NCBI GenBank assembly: GCA_026984055.1 | Contig: JALSSX010000172.1 | Span: 1-53,041, forward strand | Length of the DNA stretch: 53,041 nucleotides | Origin: Sedimenticola sp. | GTDB lineage: Bacteria; Pseudomonadota; Gammaproteobacteria; Chromatiales; Chromatiaceae | Reading direction: 5' to 3' | Part shown: in pieces, positions 16,703 through 26,849 of the stretch | Position numbering within the stretch: the stretch's first letter is position 1 | Layout of the letters: the number at the start of each line of letters is the position of its first letter | The notes under the pieces: model-generated | What the model was told of the DNA's origin: nothing | The model's input: the letters and a program-made list of their open reading frames with translations, nothing else | Databases searched by the model: none | Position numbers and translations under genes: made by a program

Positions 16703-17345
16703 CGTCTTCCTCGGCTTTGTGTCGTGTCTCAGCGGGCGCGTCGAACAGGCGCTCCTTGTGCGTGGTGAAGTATGTCAACGCGGCGTGAATAGCCTTGACC
16801 ACGGCCCTGGGCGTAATCGTAGCACCGGTGAACTGATCGAATACACCGCCGTCGCGTTTTACCTTCCATTGCTTTTCCGTTGGATTGTGCAGCGAACGCC
16901 CCCTGAAACCCAGGATCCAGTCGGATTTTCCGGTTTCGATCTGGTCGCCTAGTCCCGGTGTCTCCTGGTGGTCGAGCACGCGCGCGCCAGCGAGGGTGCC
17001 GTTTTCGTAGATGCCGATCAGTAGTTTGATCGGTCCCCCATAGCCCTTCGCGACGACCGGGCTGAGTATCACCGCGACGGGTTTGCCTTGCTTGCGCGCG
17101 CGAAAGACCATGATGTCGTCACGACTGTTCAGCTCGGGAATCGGGGCGACGATGTGATCCGTCAGCAAGTCGTTGTCCATGTCCTCCGCCGGGATGACTT
17201 CGTGTAGGCTTTTCAGCAGGAATTCGCGTTGGTTCTGGGCGATGCGCTCGGCGGTCAGACGTTCCGTGCCGACCACAAGCAGGGTGCCGGCAAAGGCGAA
17301 TCCCGCCAGGATCAGGCCGGCGAGCAGGATGGCGCGTCTATTCAT
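16695..17345 (-). CDS. rnfG: Rnf complex FMN-binding subunit RnfG (RsxG)
   Basis: 216-residue subunit with one N-terminal membrane helix ([21 protein letters not shown]) and a periplasmic FMN-binding domain. The motif [12 protein letters not shown] near residue 170 holds the threonine to which FMN is attached through a phosphoester bond by Apb[35 protein letters not shown] is the family core. It overlaps rnfD and rnfE by 8 nt each. No apbE gene is in this window, so the flavin transferase must be encoded elsewhere. Confidence 0.94.
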   Translation of the reverse strand: MNRRAILLAGLILAGFAFAGTLLVVGTERLTAERIAQNQREFLLKSLHEVIPAEDMDNDLLTDHIVAPIPELNSRDDIMVFRARKQGKPVAVILSPVVAKGYGGPIKLLIGIYENGTLAGARVLDHQETPGLGDQIETGKSDWILGFRGRSLHNPTEKQWKVKRDGGVFDQFTGATITPRAVVKAIHAALTYFTTHKERLFDAPAETRHKAEEDDD

Positions 17346-18375
17346 GTTCGTCCTCGCGATGGCCGAAGACGCGCGGGCGGGTGTAGTAGTCGATGGTCGG
17401 CGCGGCCATGTTCATCAGCAGCACGGCGAAGGCGACGCCATCCGGATATCCGCCCCAGGTGCGGATGACATACACTAGCACGCCGATCAGGAAGCCATAG
17501 ATCAGTTGGCCGCGCGGCGTGGTCGAGGCGGTGACCGGGTCGGTGGCAATGAAGAAGGCGCCGAGTACGATGCCGCCGCTGAATACATGAAACAGCGGAT
17601 GGGGATAGCTTTCCGGATTGCCGAGCGAGAACAGGGCGGCGATCACCACCAGGCCGGCGATCATCGCGACCGGGATGCGCCAGCCGATGACGCGCTTGTA
17701 CAGCAGCCACAGGCCACCGAGCGCGTACCAGTTGGCGACCCATTCCCAGCCCTTGGCGCCAAAATCGCCCCATACCGGACTCTCACGAATCTCCGAGATC
17801 ATCATATCCTGACCAAGCCCGTTGCGCATTTGATCAAGCGGCGTGGCCATGGTGATGGCGTCCCAACCGCTCGCCGGTGGCGTGCCGCCGAAGATGATGC
17901 GCAGGCTGTCGAATAGGTCGATGGTCTCCTTGCTCAGCACCGACGGCGGCAACCAGTGAGTCATCGCCACCGGGTAGGAGATCAGCAGCAGCACATAGGC
18001 GGCCATCGCCGGGTTGAACGGGTTGTAACCGAGTCCGCCATACAGTTGCTTGACGATGACGATCGCGAACAGCATGCCGAGCACGGTCATCCACCACGGT
18101 AGGGTCGGTGGTACAGACAGGGCGAACAGCACGGCGGTGACGACGGCGCTGAAGTCGGTGATGGCCGGTTGTAGCGGGCGTTCGCGCAGTCGCAGCATGA
18201 GCGCCTCGGCGCCGAGCGCGCTGGCCGTGGCGATGACGATGTTGATCAACACGCCCCAGCCAAAATACCAGAACATCGCCGCGATGCCAGGCGTCAGCGC
18301 GAGCAAGACTTGAAGCATGACCTGCTGAACTCTGTGCCTGCCCCAATCGTGTGGCGAACTCACAAGCGTGGTCAT
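17338..18375 (-). CDS. rnfD: Rnf complex membrane flavoprotein RnfD (RsxD)
   Basis: 345-residue NqrB/RnfD-family membrane subunit with about nine helices. The motif SGWDAITMATPLD holds the threonine expected to carry covalent FMN. YNPFNPAMAAYVLLLISYPVAMTHWLPP and DPVTASTTPRGQLIYGFLIGVLVYVIRTWGGYPDGVAFAVLLMN are the conserved cores. The gene starts in a 4-nt overlap with rnfC and ends 8 nt into rnfG, so the cluster is tightly coupled in translation. Confidence 0.94.
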   Translation of the reverse strand: MTTLVSSPHDWGRHRVQQVMLQVLLALTPGIAAMFWYFGWGVLINIVIATASALGAEALMLRLRERPLQPAITDFSAVVTAVLFALSVPPTLPWWMTVLGMLFAIVIVKQLYGGLGYNPFNPAMAAYVLLLISYPVAMTHWLPPSVLSKETIDLFDSLRIIFGGTPPASGWDAITMATPLDQMRNGLGQDMMISEIRESPVWGDFGAKGWEWVANWYALGGLWLLYKRVIGWRIPVAMIAGLVVIAALFSLGNPESYPHPLFHVFSGGIVLGAFFIATDPVTASTTPRGQLIYGFLIGVLVYVIRTWGGYPDGVAFAVLLMNMAAPTIDYYTRPRVFGHREDEHE

Positions 18376-19961
18376 GTCGAATCCCCGTTAGGCGCCGCAG
18401 TGGCGGTCTGAGCTGCTTTCCTGGCTTCGACGCGTTTCAGTGCGGCCTGAATGGCGGCCTTCTTAGGGTCGTCGGCCTTGCCGGCGCCACGTTTTTCCAG
18501 GGCTTCTTTCTTCTTGCGCAGGCGCGCCTTGCGTTCGTGTTCCAGCCGGGCGAGACGCGCCTGGCGTGCTTCGTGCCGCTGGCGCGCCAGATCAGCTTTC
18601 TTCTTCTCTTCCTCTTGCGACCAGATCTCCGACTTGGCATAGCGGTAGTACTGTACCAGAGGGATATACGATGGGCAGACGTAGGCGCAACAGCCACATT
18701 CGATGCAATCGAACAGGTCATAGCTCTGTACCTCGTCGAAGTCCTTCGCGCGGGTGTGCCAATAGAGCTGTTGCGGCAGTAGCTCGACCGGGCAGACACG
18801 CGCGCATTCGCCGCAGCGAATGCAGGGGCGGGCTGGTTCCTCGGGTGGCGCTTGTTCGGGGCTCAATGCCAGCAGGCAGTTACTCCCCTTGACAATGGGG
18901 TAGTCATCGTTGCGTAACGGTACGCCCATCATTGGGCCGCCCATGACCAGCCGCTTCGCCTGGGTTTTGTAGCCGCCGATCTGTTCGATCAGCCAATGTA
19001 TCGACGCCCCAAGCGGGGAATGTACGTTCTGTGCCTGCTTCAAGGCATCGCCGCCGAGGGTGAGCGTGCGTGAGAGCAATGGCTTGCCATCGATGACCGC
19101 GTCGGCAACGGCCGCCGCAGTGCCGACGTTATGGCAGACGATGCCGATGTCCGCCGGGATGTGTTGGGAGGGCACTTCTTCACCGGTGAGGATATAGATC
19201 AGTTGCTTTTCACCACCACTTGGGTACTTGGTTGGAATCTCGATGATCTCAGTGGCTTCCAGTTCGGCTGCTTTCAATGCCTCGCGCATCGCCGCGATGG
19301 CTTCGGGCTTGTTGTCCTCGATGCCAATCAGGCATTCGTTCGGCGACAGGATGTGGCGTATCACCGCCAGCCCGGTGATGATGCGTTCGGCCTGTTCACG
19401 CATTAGCATATCGTCACAGGTGATATAGGGCTCGCATTCGGCACCGTTGAGAATCAGGGTGTGGATCTTCTTATTCTTGCCCGGTGACAGCTTGACGCTG
19501 GTTGGGAAGGTCGCACCACCGAGTCCGACGATGCCGGCCCAGCGAATACGCTCCAACAGCAGATCGCGGTTGGTTTGCTCGAAGTCCGGTAGCGGTTCGG
19601 GTAGTGGACCCCATTCATCGAGGCCGTCGGTTTCGATCAGGATGGCGCGCGTCGGTAGCCCGGACGGATGTGGGAATGGTCGTTCTTCGATCGCCTGGAT
19701 GCGCCCGGAGCTGGGCGCATGCAGGGGCGCGCTGACAAAGCCCTCGGCCCGAGCGATCAACTGGCCTTTCATAACTTGATCACCGACCTCGACCACCGGT
19801 TCCGCGATATGCCCGATATGTTGTTGCAGCGGTAGCGTCAGCAGTGGTGGCACGCCGACGTCGAGGATCGTCAGCAGGGTCGATTCCAGCTTGTGGTCGG
19901 GAAGATGCAGGCCGCCGTGGAAGCGGTGCAGGTGGCGGTTCTTGGTCAGCGGCAGCGACAT
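18372..19961 (-). CDS. rnfC: Rnf complex iron-sulfur/NADH-binding subunit RnfC (RsxC)
   Basis: 529-residue peripheral subunit that binds NAD(H) and FMN and passes electrons to RnfD/G. The N-terminal barrel-sandwich region includes GGLHLPDHKLES. A Rossmann-like NuoF-type core contains GLGGATFPTSVKL and GAECEPYITCDD. Two [4Fe-4S] motifs, CIRCGECARVCP and CIECGCCAYVCPSYIP, lie near residues 380 and 420. A Lys/Ala/Arg-rich helical tail follows (about 450-529), which is common in proteobacterial RnfC. Start at ATG 19961 sharing one base with the rnfB stop (TGATG). A longer in-frame reading upstream lies inside rnfB and is not real. Confidence 0.94.
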   Translation of the reverse strand: MSLPLTKNRHLHRFHGGLHLPDHKLESTLLTILDVGVPPLLTLPLQQHIGHIAEPVVEVGDQVMKGQLIARAEGFVSAPLHAPSSGRIQAIEERPFPHPSGLPTRAILIETDGLDEWGPLPEPLPDFEQTNRDLLLERIRWAGIVGLGGATFPTSVKLSPGKNKKIHTLILNGAECEPYITCDDMLMREQAERIITGLAVIRHILSPNECLIGIEDNKPEAIAAMREALKAAELEATEIIEIPTKYPSGGEKQLIYILTGEEVPSQHIPADIGIVCHNVGTAAAVADAVIDGKPLLSRTLTLGGDALKQAQNVHSPLGASIHWLIEQIGGYKTQAKRLVMGGPMMGVPLRNDDYPIVKGSNCLLALSPEQAPPEEPARPCIRCGECARVCPVELLPQQLYWHTRAKDFDEVQSYDLFDCIECGCCAYVCPSYIPLVQYYRYAKSEIWSQEEEKKKADLARQRHEARQARLARLEHERKARLRKKKEALEKRGAGKADDPKKAAIQAALKRVEARKAAQTATAAPNGDST

Positions 19962-20542
19962 CAGGCCACCTCGCTCGTGTTTGGAGAAGCCAGGCCGGCA
20001 TCCCGAGAGTCGTCGGGAGCCGGCCATTTCCAGTGACTCAGGTCCGGTTCCAGCGGCACCATCTTGATGCATTCGACCGGGCAGGGCGGCACACACAACT
20101 CGCAGCCGGTGCACTCATCACGGATGACGGTATGCATCTGTTTGGCCGCTCCGAGGATGGCATCGACCGGACAGGCTTGCAAACACAGGGTGCAGCCGAT
20201 GCAGTCTTTTTCCTCAATGACTGCGACCAGCTTGATCTCTTGCGCCTCGCCGACCTCCTCGTCCAGTGGCAGCGGATCGCGTCCGAGCAGATCCGCCAGG
20301 GCGATGATGCCGGTCTCGCCGCCCGGCGGGCAGCGATTGATATCCGCCTCGCCATGCGCGATTGCTTCGGCATACGGGCGGCAGCCGGCATAGCCGCATT
20401 GGCCGCATTGCGTCTGCGGCAGCAAGGCGTCGACCTGGTCGACGATGGGATCGCCCTCGATGCGGAAACGCACGGCGGCATAGCCCAGTAGCAGGCCGAA
20501 CAGGCCCGCCAGCACGACCATGGCGAGAATCGCTGTCAGCAT
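19961..20542 (-). CDS. rnfB: Rnf complex ferredoxin subunit RnfB (RsxB)
   Basis: 193-residue subunit that accepts electrons from ferredoxin. An N-terminal membrane helix ([23 protein letters not shown]) is followed by the four-Cys cluster domain [10 protein letters not shown] and two ferredoxin-type [4Fe-4S] motifs, [14 protein letters not shown] and [15 protein letters not shown]. Length is close to the short gammaproteobacterial form. It sits 3 bp after rnfA and shares one base with rnfC. Confidence 0.95.
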   Translation of the reverse strand: MLTAILAMVVLAGLFGLLLGYAAVRFRIEGDPIVDQVDALLPQTQCGQCGYAGCRPYAEAIAHGEADINRCPPGGETGIIALADLLGRDPLPLDEEVGEAQEIKLVAVIEEKDCIGCTLCLQACPVDAILGAAKQMHTVIRDECTGCELCVPPCPVECIKMVPLEPDLSHWKWPAPDDSRDAGLASPNTSEVA

Positions 20543-20545
20543 GCT

Positions 20546-21127
20546 TCAGCCCGCGACTAGGCCGGAGAAGCCCATGAAGGCCATCGACATCAGGCCGGCG
20601 GTGATCAGCGCGATGGCATTTCCCTGGAATGCCTCGGGGACATCGGCCACGGCGACGCGCTCGCGTACTGCGGCGAATAACACCAGCACCAGCGAGAAGC
20701 CGACCGCCGCACCGAAGCCGTACAAAGCCGATTCGATGAAACCATGCTGTTCCTGTGTGTTTAGCAGGGCCACGCCGAGTACCGCGCAGTTGGTCGTGAT
20801 CAACGGCAGGTAGATGCCCAGGACTTGGTACAGTACCGGGCTGGTCTTGTGCATCGCCATTTCCGTGAACTGCACGACCACCGCGATGACCAGGATGAAG
20901 GTGATGGTTTGCAGGTATTCCAGGCCGAGCGGTACCAGCAGGTATTCGTTGGCCAGATAGCTGCACACCGACGACAGCGTCAGCACGAAGGTGGTGGCCA
21001 GTCCCATGCCGGTGGCGGTCTCCAGCTTGCGGGATACGCCCATGAACGGACACAGGCCGAGAAATTTCACCAGCACGAAGTTATTTACCAGGATGGTGCT
21101 TACCAGGATCAGGGCGTATTCGGTCAT
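20546..21127 (-). CDS. rnfA: Rnf electron transport complex subunit RnfA (RsxA)
   Basis: 193-residue membrane subunit with six helices, paralogous to RnfE. Conserved features are [23 protein letters not shown] and [19 protein letters not shown], with the CP and NC cysteines for the intramembrane iron-sulfur cluster. It starts 13 bp after the metG stop, so metG and rnf are probably one transcript. Confidence 0.95.
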   Translation of the reverse strand: MTEYALILVSTILVNNFVLVKFLGLCPFMGVSRKLETATGMGLATTFVLTLSSVCSYLANEYLLVPLGLEYLQTITFILVIAVVVQFTEMAMHKTSPVLYQVLGIYLPLITTNCAVLGVALLNTQEQHGFIESALYGFGAAVGFSLVLVLFAAVRERVAVADVPEAFQGNAIALITAGLMSMAFMGFSGLVAG

Positions 21128-21140
21128 CGCGATCGCGGCC

Positions 21141-23189
21141 CTATTTGATTCGCATCCCGGGTTGGGCGCCCGCGTGCGGTTCCAAAATCCATAGATCCTT
21201 GTCGCCGGGTCCGGCCGCTAACACCATGCCCTCGGAGACGCCAAAACGCATCTTGCGCGGCGCCAGATTGGCGACCATTACAGTCAGCTTGCCAATCAGA
21301 TCTTCCGGATGGTAAGCGGATTTTATGCCGGCGAAGACGTTGCGTTGTTCGCCGCCGAGATCCAGCGTCAGGCGCAACAGCTTGTCTGCGCCCTCGACGT
21401 GTTCGGCATTCGCGATGCGCGCGACGCGCAGGTCGATCTTGGCGAAGTCGTCGAAATCGATGGTATCTGCGACTGGCTCGACGACGGCGGGTGTCTCGAT
21501 GGTCTCCGAGGCGACTTTCGCGTTGCTTTCGGTGCTGATGAGATCCTCTTTCGATGCGTCGATCATGGCGTCGATCCTATCCTTTTCGACGCGTGTCATC
21601 AGTGGTTTGAACTTGGCGATCTCGTGGCCGAGCAGTGGTGTGGCGGCATCCGCCCAGCCGGACTTGGGGACTTTCAAGAAGATTTCGGCCCTGGCCGCAG
21701 TGGCGGGGAGGATCGGACGTAGCCAGATCATCAGCACGCGGAACAGCTCGATGCCCATGCTGCACACCGCATGCAGTTCGGAGTCGCGGCCTTCCTCCTT
21801 GGCGATCACCCAAGGTTTCTTGTCGTCGATGTACTGGTTGGCCTTGTCGGCCAGCGCCATGATCTCGCGCACCGCGCGGCTGAAGGCGCGTTTCTCGTAC
21901 AGATCGGCGATGGTTTCCGAGGCGTCGGCAAAGTTCTGGAACAATGCGGGGTCGTCCAGCTCGGCGGCCAGCCTGCCATCGAAACGCTTTCGGATGAAAC
22001 CGGCGCAACGGCTGGCGATGTTCACCACCTTGCCGACCAGATCCGAGTTCACCCGCTGGGCGAAGTCCTCCAGGTTCAGATCGATGTCGTCGACCCCGGC
22101 GCCGAGCTTGGCGGCGAAGTAATAGCGCAGGTATTCCGGGTTCAGATGATCCAGATAGGTGCGCGCCTTGATGAAGGTGCCGCGTGACTTGGACATCTTC
22201 TGTCCGTCCACGGTCAGAAAACCGTGCGCGTAGATCGCCGTCGGTGTGCGGAAAGCGGCGCCGGACAGCATCGCCGGCCAGAACAACGCGTGAAAATAGA
22301 TGATGTCCTTGCCGATGAAATGGTACAGCTCGGTGTCGCTGTCCGGCTTCCACCAGTTGTCGAAATCCATGCCTGTGCGATCGCACAGGTTGCGGAAGCT
22401 GGCCATGTAGCCGATCGGCGCGTCCAGCCAGACATAGAAATACTTGCCCGGATGGCCGGGAATCTCGAAGCCGAAATAGGGCGCGTCGCGCGAGATGTCC
22501 CACTCCTGCAAGCCGGCCTCGAACCACTCATCCAACTTGTTGGCGACCTCGCTCTGCAAATGACCGGCATGCGTCCAGCTTTTCAGCATGTCCTCGAAAT
22601 CGCCGAGCCTGAAGAACAGGTGCTCGGATTTCTTGTCGATCGGTTTCGCGCCGGAGACCGCCGAATAGGCGTGCTTCAACTCGGTCGGCGCATAGGTGGC
22701 GCCGCACGCCTCGCAGTTATCGCCATATTGTTCGGCCGCGCCACATTTTGGGCATTCCCCCTTGATGAAACGATCCGGCAGGAACATCTGTTCATCCGGG
22801 TCATAGGCTTGCACGATGGCGCGCGCGTGGATGTGGCCGGCGGCTTGGTTGCGCTCGAAGATCAGTTCGGCATAGTGGCGGTTCTCATCGGAATGGGTGG
22901 AGTGGTAGTTGTCGAACTGGATCGCGAAGTCGGCAAAGTCAGCCTGATGGGACTTGCTGGTTTCCTTGATCAATTGTTCCGGCGTGATGCCCTCCTGCCT
23001 GGCGCGCAGCATGATAGGGGTGCCGTGCGCGTCGTCGGCGCAGACGTAGTAGCATCGGTGGCCGCGCATGCGCTGAAAACGCGCCCATATGTCGGTTTGA
23101 ATGTATTCGACCAGATGACCGATGTGGATCGGGCCGTTGGCATAGGGCAGGGCGCTGGTGACAAGGATCTCGCGGGCGTTATCAGTCAT
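21141..23189 (-). CDS. metG: Methionyl-tRNA synthetase with C-terminal tRNA-binding domain
   Basis: 682-residue class I synthetase charging tRNA-Met. HIGH signature at residues 22-25 (PIHIGHL) and KMSKS at 331-335. The connective-peptide zinc knuckle uses Cys146, Cys149, Cys159 and Cys162, the single-Zn arrangement seen in MetG1-type enzymes. After the anticodon-binding helical domain, residues about 580-682 form the OB-fold tRNA-binding domain ([27 protein letters not shown]), which also dimerises the E. coli type enzyme. It starts the metG-rnfABCDGE run. The ppk2 terminator lies in the short gap upstream. Confidence 0.97.
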   Translation of the reverse strand: MTDNAREILVTSALPYANGPIHIGHLVEYIQTDIWARFQRMRGHRCYYVCADDAHGTPIMLRARQEGITPEQLIKETSKSHQADFADFAIQFDNYHSTHSDENRHYAELIFERNQAAGHIHARAIVQAYDPDEQMFLPDRFIKGECPKCGAAEQYGDNCEACGATYAPTELKHAYSAVSGAKPIDKKSEHLFFRLGDFEDMLKSWTHAGHLQSEVANKLDEWFEAGLQEWDISRDAPYFGFEIPGHPGKYFYVWLDAPIGYMASFRNLCDRTGMDFDNWWKPDSDTELYHFIGKDIIYFHALFWPAMLSGAAFRTPTAIYAHGFLTVDGQKMSKSRGTFIKARTYLDHLNPEYLRYYFAAKLGAGVDDIDLNLEDFAQRVNSDLVGKVVNIASRCAGFIRKRFDGRLAAELDDPALFQNFADASETIADLYEKRAFSRAVREIMALADKANQYIDDKKPWVIAKEEGRDSELHAVCSMGIELFRVLMIWLRPILPATAARAEIFLKVPKSGWADAATPLLGHEIAKFKPLMTRVEKDRIDAMIDASKEDLISTESNAKVASETIETPAVVEPVADTIDFDDFAKIDLRVARIANAEHVEGADKLLRLTLDLGGEQRNVFAGIKSAYHPEDLIGKLTVMVANLAPRKMRFGVSEGMVLAAGPGDKDLWILEPHAGAQPGMRIK

Positions 23190-23285
23190 TTTCTGGGCGA
23201 TGTGTCGATGGCTGGAATACGCTATTGTCGCACATTTCCGCCGCGCTGCGTTGACGGCAAACGGCTTGTTGGGTTGGCTTCCGCC

Positions 23286-23313
23286 CAGAAAAAACCCGCC
23301 AAGTGGCGGGTTT
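23286..23313 (-). terminator. Rho-independent terminator of ppk2
   Basis: On the minus strand the 9-bp stem AAACCCGCC-ACTT-GGCGGGTTT is followed by a run of T residues. It lies about 30 bp after the ppk2 stop and 100 bp before metG, so it insulates the metG-rnf operon from ppk2. Confidence 0.85.
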
Positions 23314-23343
23314 GGGCGGGCTGGGTCGGATTCGTTCGTCGGA

Positions 23344-24258
23344 TTACAATCCCATGTGCTTGCGGTATTTCTTCTCGCCCTTTTCGTAGATGACTTTTGC
23401 CGAGCCGACCAACAGCGGGTCGGGTGGCACCGCGACCTTCTTGTTTTTGCTCGGGTAGTCCATGCTGTTCAGCAGGAAGCGCATGGCGTTCAAGCGCGCG
23501 CGTTTCTTGCAATCGGACTTGACCACGGTCCAGGGCGCATCCATCGTGTCGGTGTAGAAGAACATTGCCTCCTTGGCGGCGGTATAGTCGTCCCATTTGT
23601 CCAGCGACTGGAGGTCGATCGGGCTGAGTTTCCATTGTTTCAATGGATCGCTGAGGCGCGCGTGGAAACGCCGGAACTGCTCTTTGCGGCTGACCGAGAA
23701 CCACAGCTTGAACAACAGGATGCCATCACGCGCGAGCATGCGCTCGAACTCTGGCGCTTGGCGCATGAACTCCAGGTACTGCTCTGGTGTACAGAAGTTC
23801 ATGACGCGCTCGACACCGGCACGGTTGTACCAGGATCGATCGAATAGCACAATCTCACCTTTCGTTGGCAAATGCTTGATGTAACGTTGAAAATACCACT
23901 GACCCGCTTCTTCGCTGGTGGGTTTCTCCAGCGCTACGACACGCGCGCCGCGCGGGTTCATGTGCTCCATGACGCGCTTGATGGTGCCGCCCTTGCCAGC
24001 GGCGTCGCGGCCTTCGAACAGGATCACGACGCGCTGGCCGGTTTCTCGGACCCAGTTTTGCATCTTGATCAATTCGATCTGTAAATGGCGTTTTTCGTCC
24101 TCGTATTTGCGCCGGCTGAGCTTGCGCTCGTAGGGATAATTGGCATCCGGAAAGATCTGCTTCTTACCGAGTTTGGATACCTCCTCGACCGTCGGCACCC
24201 CCTTGCCGGACTTGAAATGGTTTTCCTTGGTGAGAATCTGTAGGGCTTCTGCGCTCAT
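23344..24258 (-). CDS. ppk2: Polyphosphate kinase 2 (PPK2 family)
   Basis: 304-residue cytoplasmic kinase of the P-loop PPK2 family, which transfers phosphate between polyphosphate and nucleotides. Walker A is GRDAAGKGG (residues 83-91). Walker B Asp140 is followed by the lid motif [13 protein letters not shown]. Other family blocks are [21 protein letters not shown] and [18 protein letters not shown]. The single-domain length fits class I (NDP-phosphorylating), but class cannot be fixed by reading alone. It is monocistronic, followed by a good terminator and preceded by a C-family repeat. Confidence 0.93.
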   Translation of the reverse strand: MSAEALQILTKENHFKSGKGVPTVEEVSKLGKKQIFPDANYPYERKLSRRKYEDEKRHLQIELIKMQNWVRETGQRVVILFEGRDAAGKGGTIKRVMEHMNPRGARVVALEKPTSEEAGQWYFQRYIKHLPTKGEIVLFDRSWYNRAGVERVMNFCTPEQYLEFMRQAPEFERMLARDGILLFKLWFSVSRKEQFRRFHARLSDPLKQWKLSPIDLQSLDKWDDYTAAKEAMFFYTDTMDAPWTVVKSDCKKRARLNAMRFLLNSMDYPSKNKKVAVPPDPLLVGSAKVIYEKGEKKYRKHMGL

Positions 24259-24299
24259 AAGTATTGGTCCTGGGTGTTCGCTGGCTGACTTTTATGGAT

Positions 24300-24443
24300 T
24301 GGCGTGAAAGTATGTGGTCGGTTACCCGTGATCCGTCCGCGGGCGCGCCGTGAATACGTCCCCGTAGGCTTGGCCTCGGCCTTCCTGCCTTGGATAGCCC
24401 ACGGCCGGGCCTCGGGCAACCTTGCATGATCTGGCGTGTTTCC
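24300..24443 (+). repeat. Family C repeat, copy C1
   Basis: Starts GGCGTGAAAG and contains GGTTACCCGTGATCCGTCCGCGGG, GTAGGCTTGGCCTCGG and ends GCATGATCTGGCGTGTTTCC, matching copy C2 in order. The left arm GGTTACCCG pairs with the right arm CGGGCAACC (24413-24421) with one mismatch, where C2 has a different but also complementary pair. Confidence 0.7.
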
Positions 24444-24669
24444 CCATCATGAGAGTCAGGTTGGTGGCGCCGCGCATGTTGGCATGGGACAGCAATCGTT
24501 GTTCTGTCAGGATTGCGTCAACCGCAACAGATGTTCGGTTGGTCGCGACTACGTGACTATAATATCGACACTTGCTCCTATTAGTATAGAATAGAATATT
24601 CGCAAAGCTACTGATCCTGATCAATAATCCCGATACCCAAGTCGTTTTTCGCCATCGATGAACTGCTGG

Positions 24670-24822
24670 AGGGTATCTCGAAACAATCGAGATGCCCGAG
24701 TGGGACAAGGATGTCCCAGCCCTTTCGATCACGATAAAGGTTTGAAAATGTGAGCAAAGCGGAAATCGCATTTTCTCTTTGCGACGAGAAAAATGCCATG
24801 GAAGGCATTTTTTGAGATCCTC
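24670..24822 (-). repeat. Family B hairpin-array repeat, inverted copy B2
   Basis: Best-preserved B copy, in inverted orientation. It contains the TATCTCGA..TCGAGATGCCC end hairpin, TGGGACA-AGGA-TGTCCCA, the ATCACGATAA element, GCAAAGCGG..TTCTCTTTGC around the TCGCATTTT loop and AAAAATGCC-ATGGAA-GGCATTTTT. Stem bases differ from family A with compensatory changes while loops are the same. Confidence 0.8.
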
Positions 24823-25254
24823 TGGAGATCATACGCCTGTCTTCGGCGATGCCGATTTCGTTGACCAGGACGAGCGGGTAGCGCATTGGGAAGTGAACAA
24901 GGTGGAAGAACAGCGCGGGCCAGTATTGGCCGCGAGTCACCGATAGATGGCGTGCCATTGACGCCGCCGGCGTTGGCGCAACTTCATGAAACCTTGAATG
25001 TGGTGGCCCTTGAATGTGGTGGCCCTTGCGGACTTTTCCGGGCAGAGAAAAGGTTGTCGTTCGACTGTTTTCGATGCCGTGGGATTGGCGCACGCTCGGT
25101 GTCGACGGGGACAGGCTCCGCGTGGCGCCTCCCGGCGTTTCGAGGCGCGTGTCAGGACCTTGGAACAAGCGCAGAACCATCGCCCGGGTGGACTGTCTGA
25201 AAAAGAAGTCGACGGTTCGCCTTCATCGAAAGCAAGCAAGATAAAGGATTAACC

Positions 25255-26838
25255 ATGTTGTTTAACTTCCGGTTTGTAGCGCTGTTTTCTTTATTGTTTA
25301 CACTGGCGCTCGGCGGCTGCGCGGTGAACCCGGTGACTGGCAAGACTGAGCTCAATCTGGTATCAGAATCGCAGGAACTGGCGATCGGCGCGAAACAATA
25401 TATGCCGAGCCGCCAGCGGCAAGGCGGCGACTATGTCACCGACCCGCGGGTAGTCGCCTATGTTAAAAGCGTGGGCGAGAAGCTGGCGCGTGTCGCCGAT
25501 CGAAAGCTGCCCTATGAGTTCGTTGTACTGAACAATTCCACACCGAACGCCTGGGCCTTGCCGGGTGGAAAGATCGCGGTGAATCGCGGCCTGCTGACCG
25601 AACTGCATAGTGAGGCGGAACTGGCCGCCGTGCTCGGCCATGAGATCGTGCATGCTGCCGCACGACATGGCGCGCAACAGTTGCAACGCGGATTGCTGAT
25701 GCAGGGCGTGGTCGCAATTGCCGGCGCGGCGGCTTCGTCCAGTCAGCATCGTGGCCTGGCGACCACGGCGGCATCGATCGGATCGGCGCTGGCCGGCCGA
25801 GCCTATGGCCGCGATGCGGAGCGCGAAGCGGATTTCCATGGCATGCGCTACATGTTGCGCGCTGGCTATGATCCTCAGGCGGCGGTTACCTTGCAGGAGA
25901 TCTTCGTGCGCTTGTCGAAAAACCGGGATGCGAGTTGGCTGAGTGGCCTGTTCGCGTCGCATCCGCCATCCCGGGAGCGAGTCGAGAACAATCGCCGCGA
26001 GGCGCGGGCGCTGACTGCTGGATTGAAGGGTCGCAAGGTTTTCGTCGGCGCCAAGACATACCGGCGCGAGATGGCGGGCCTGCTGAGGGACAAGCCGGCG
26101 TACGAGGCTTTCGACAAAGGTGTCGTGGCGTTGAAGAAGGGCGCTGCGCGCGCTGCGCTGGCGTTGGCCGACGAGGCATTGCGCATTCAACCCCGCGAGG
26201 CCTTGTTCTTCAGCCTGCGTGGTGATGCCTTGCGGAAACTGGACCGGCCTGGAAAAGCGCTGCGGGCGTATGATCGCGCGGTCGAATTGAATCCGGACTA
26301 TTTTGCTTTTCATGTCGATCGCGGCCTCGCATTGCGCGGGCTTGGGCGCGATGCGCGGGCGCAACAGGATTTTACCCATAGTATCGAGCTATTGCCGACC
26401 GCGACGGCCTACTATGCGCTGGGACGCATGGCGGCGGATCGTGGCGATGAGGCGACTGCCGTCGAGTATCTGCGCGTCGCTGCCACCTCTCACTCCCGCG
26501 TGGGTCGGAAAGCGAAGGCGGAGCTGCTGGATCTCGATTTGGAACAGCATCCGGCGCGTTATATCCAGGCATCGTTGGCGCTGGATCGTGATGGCTATCT
26601 CTTGGTGACGCTTCGTAATGCCGGTTCCAAACCGATGTATGGCATCTCGTTCACCGTGGGCTGGCGTCAGGGACGTGGTTTCAAACTGCTGGAGCGCGGC
26701 CGTTACGCGCGAACCTTGAAAGCGGGTCGAAAGGCCACTATCTCCACCGACATCGGGCCGTTGCGGTCGCGCCGAGAGCTGCATCGTTACCATGTCCAGG
26801 TCGAATCCGTCGATTCCGTGCGGCGCGTGGCGCTATAA
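25255..26838 (+). CDS. M48-family metalloprotease lipoprotein with TPR repeats (BepA-like)
   Basis: 527-residue periplasmic, lipid-anchored zinc protease of the BepA/YfgC type, a family that degrades misfolded outer-membrane proteins. A signal peptide ends in the lipobox LALGG-Cys22. The catalytic motif is H129-E-I-V-H133 with third ligand Glu191 in EREADFHGMRYM. The C-terminal half (about 280-420) has TPR-like repeats (AYDRAVELNPDYFAFHVDRGLALRGLG), as in BepA. An extra domain of about 100 residues of likely beta structure ends the protein. AAAGGA stands 6-7 nt before the ATG. It is followed 11 bp later by the NUDIX gene. Close relation to BepA rather than LoiP is inferred from the TPRs. Confidence 0.88.
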   Translation: MLFNFRFVALFSLLFTLALGGCAVNPVTGKTELNLVSESQELAIGAKQYMPSRQRQGGDYVTDPRVVAYVKSVGEKLARVADRKLPYEFVVLNNSTPNAWALPGGKIAVNRGLLTELHSEAELAAVLGHEIVHAAARHGAQQLQRGLLMQGVVAIAGAAASSSQHRGLATTAASIGSALAGRAYGRDAEREADFHGMRYMLRAGYDPQAAVTLQEIFVRLSKNRDASWLSGLFASHPPSRERVENNRREARALTAGLKGRKVFVGAKTYRREMAGLLRDKPAYEAFDKGVVALKKGAARAALALADEALRIQPREALFFSLRGDALRKLDRPGKALRAYDRAVELNPDYFAFHVDRGLALRGLGRDARAQQDFTHSIELLPTATAYYALGRMAADRGDEATAVEYLRVAATSHSRVGRKAKAELLDLDLEQHPARYIQASLALDRDGYLLVTLRNAGSKPMYGISFTVGWRQGRGFKLLERGRYARTLKAGRKATISTDIGPLRSRRELHRYHVQVESVDSVRRVAL

Positions 26839-26849
26839 ACAGGGGGTTC

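Larger units (their letters stand above)
24259..25254. other. 996-bp intergenic region with repeats C1 and B2
   Basis: Lies between divergent ppk2 and the M48 protease gene. It contains repeat C1 (24300-24443), an AT-rich stretch at 24540-24620 with TATAAT at 24557 that may hold promoters, repeat B2 (24670-24822) and a 16-bp tandem duplication (24992-25023). I see no supported gene. A minus-strand reading at about 24840-24960 (QYWPALFFHLVHFPMRYP) looks like a possible protein remnant but I cannot assign it. Confidence 0.5.
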
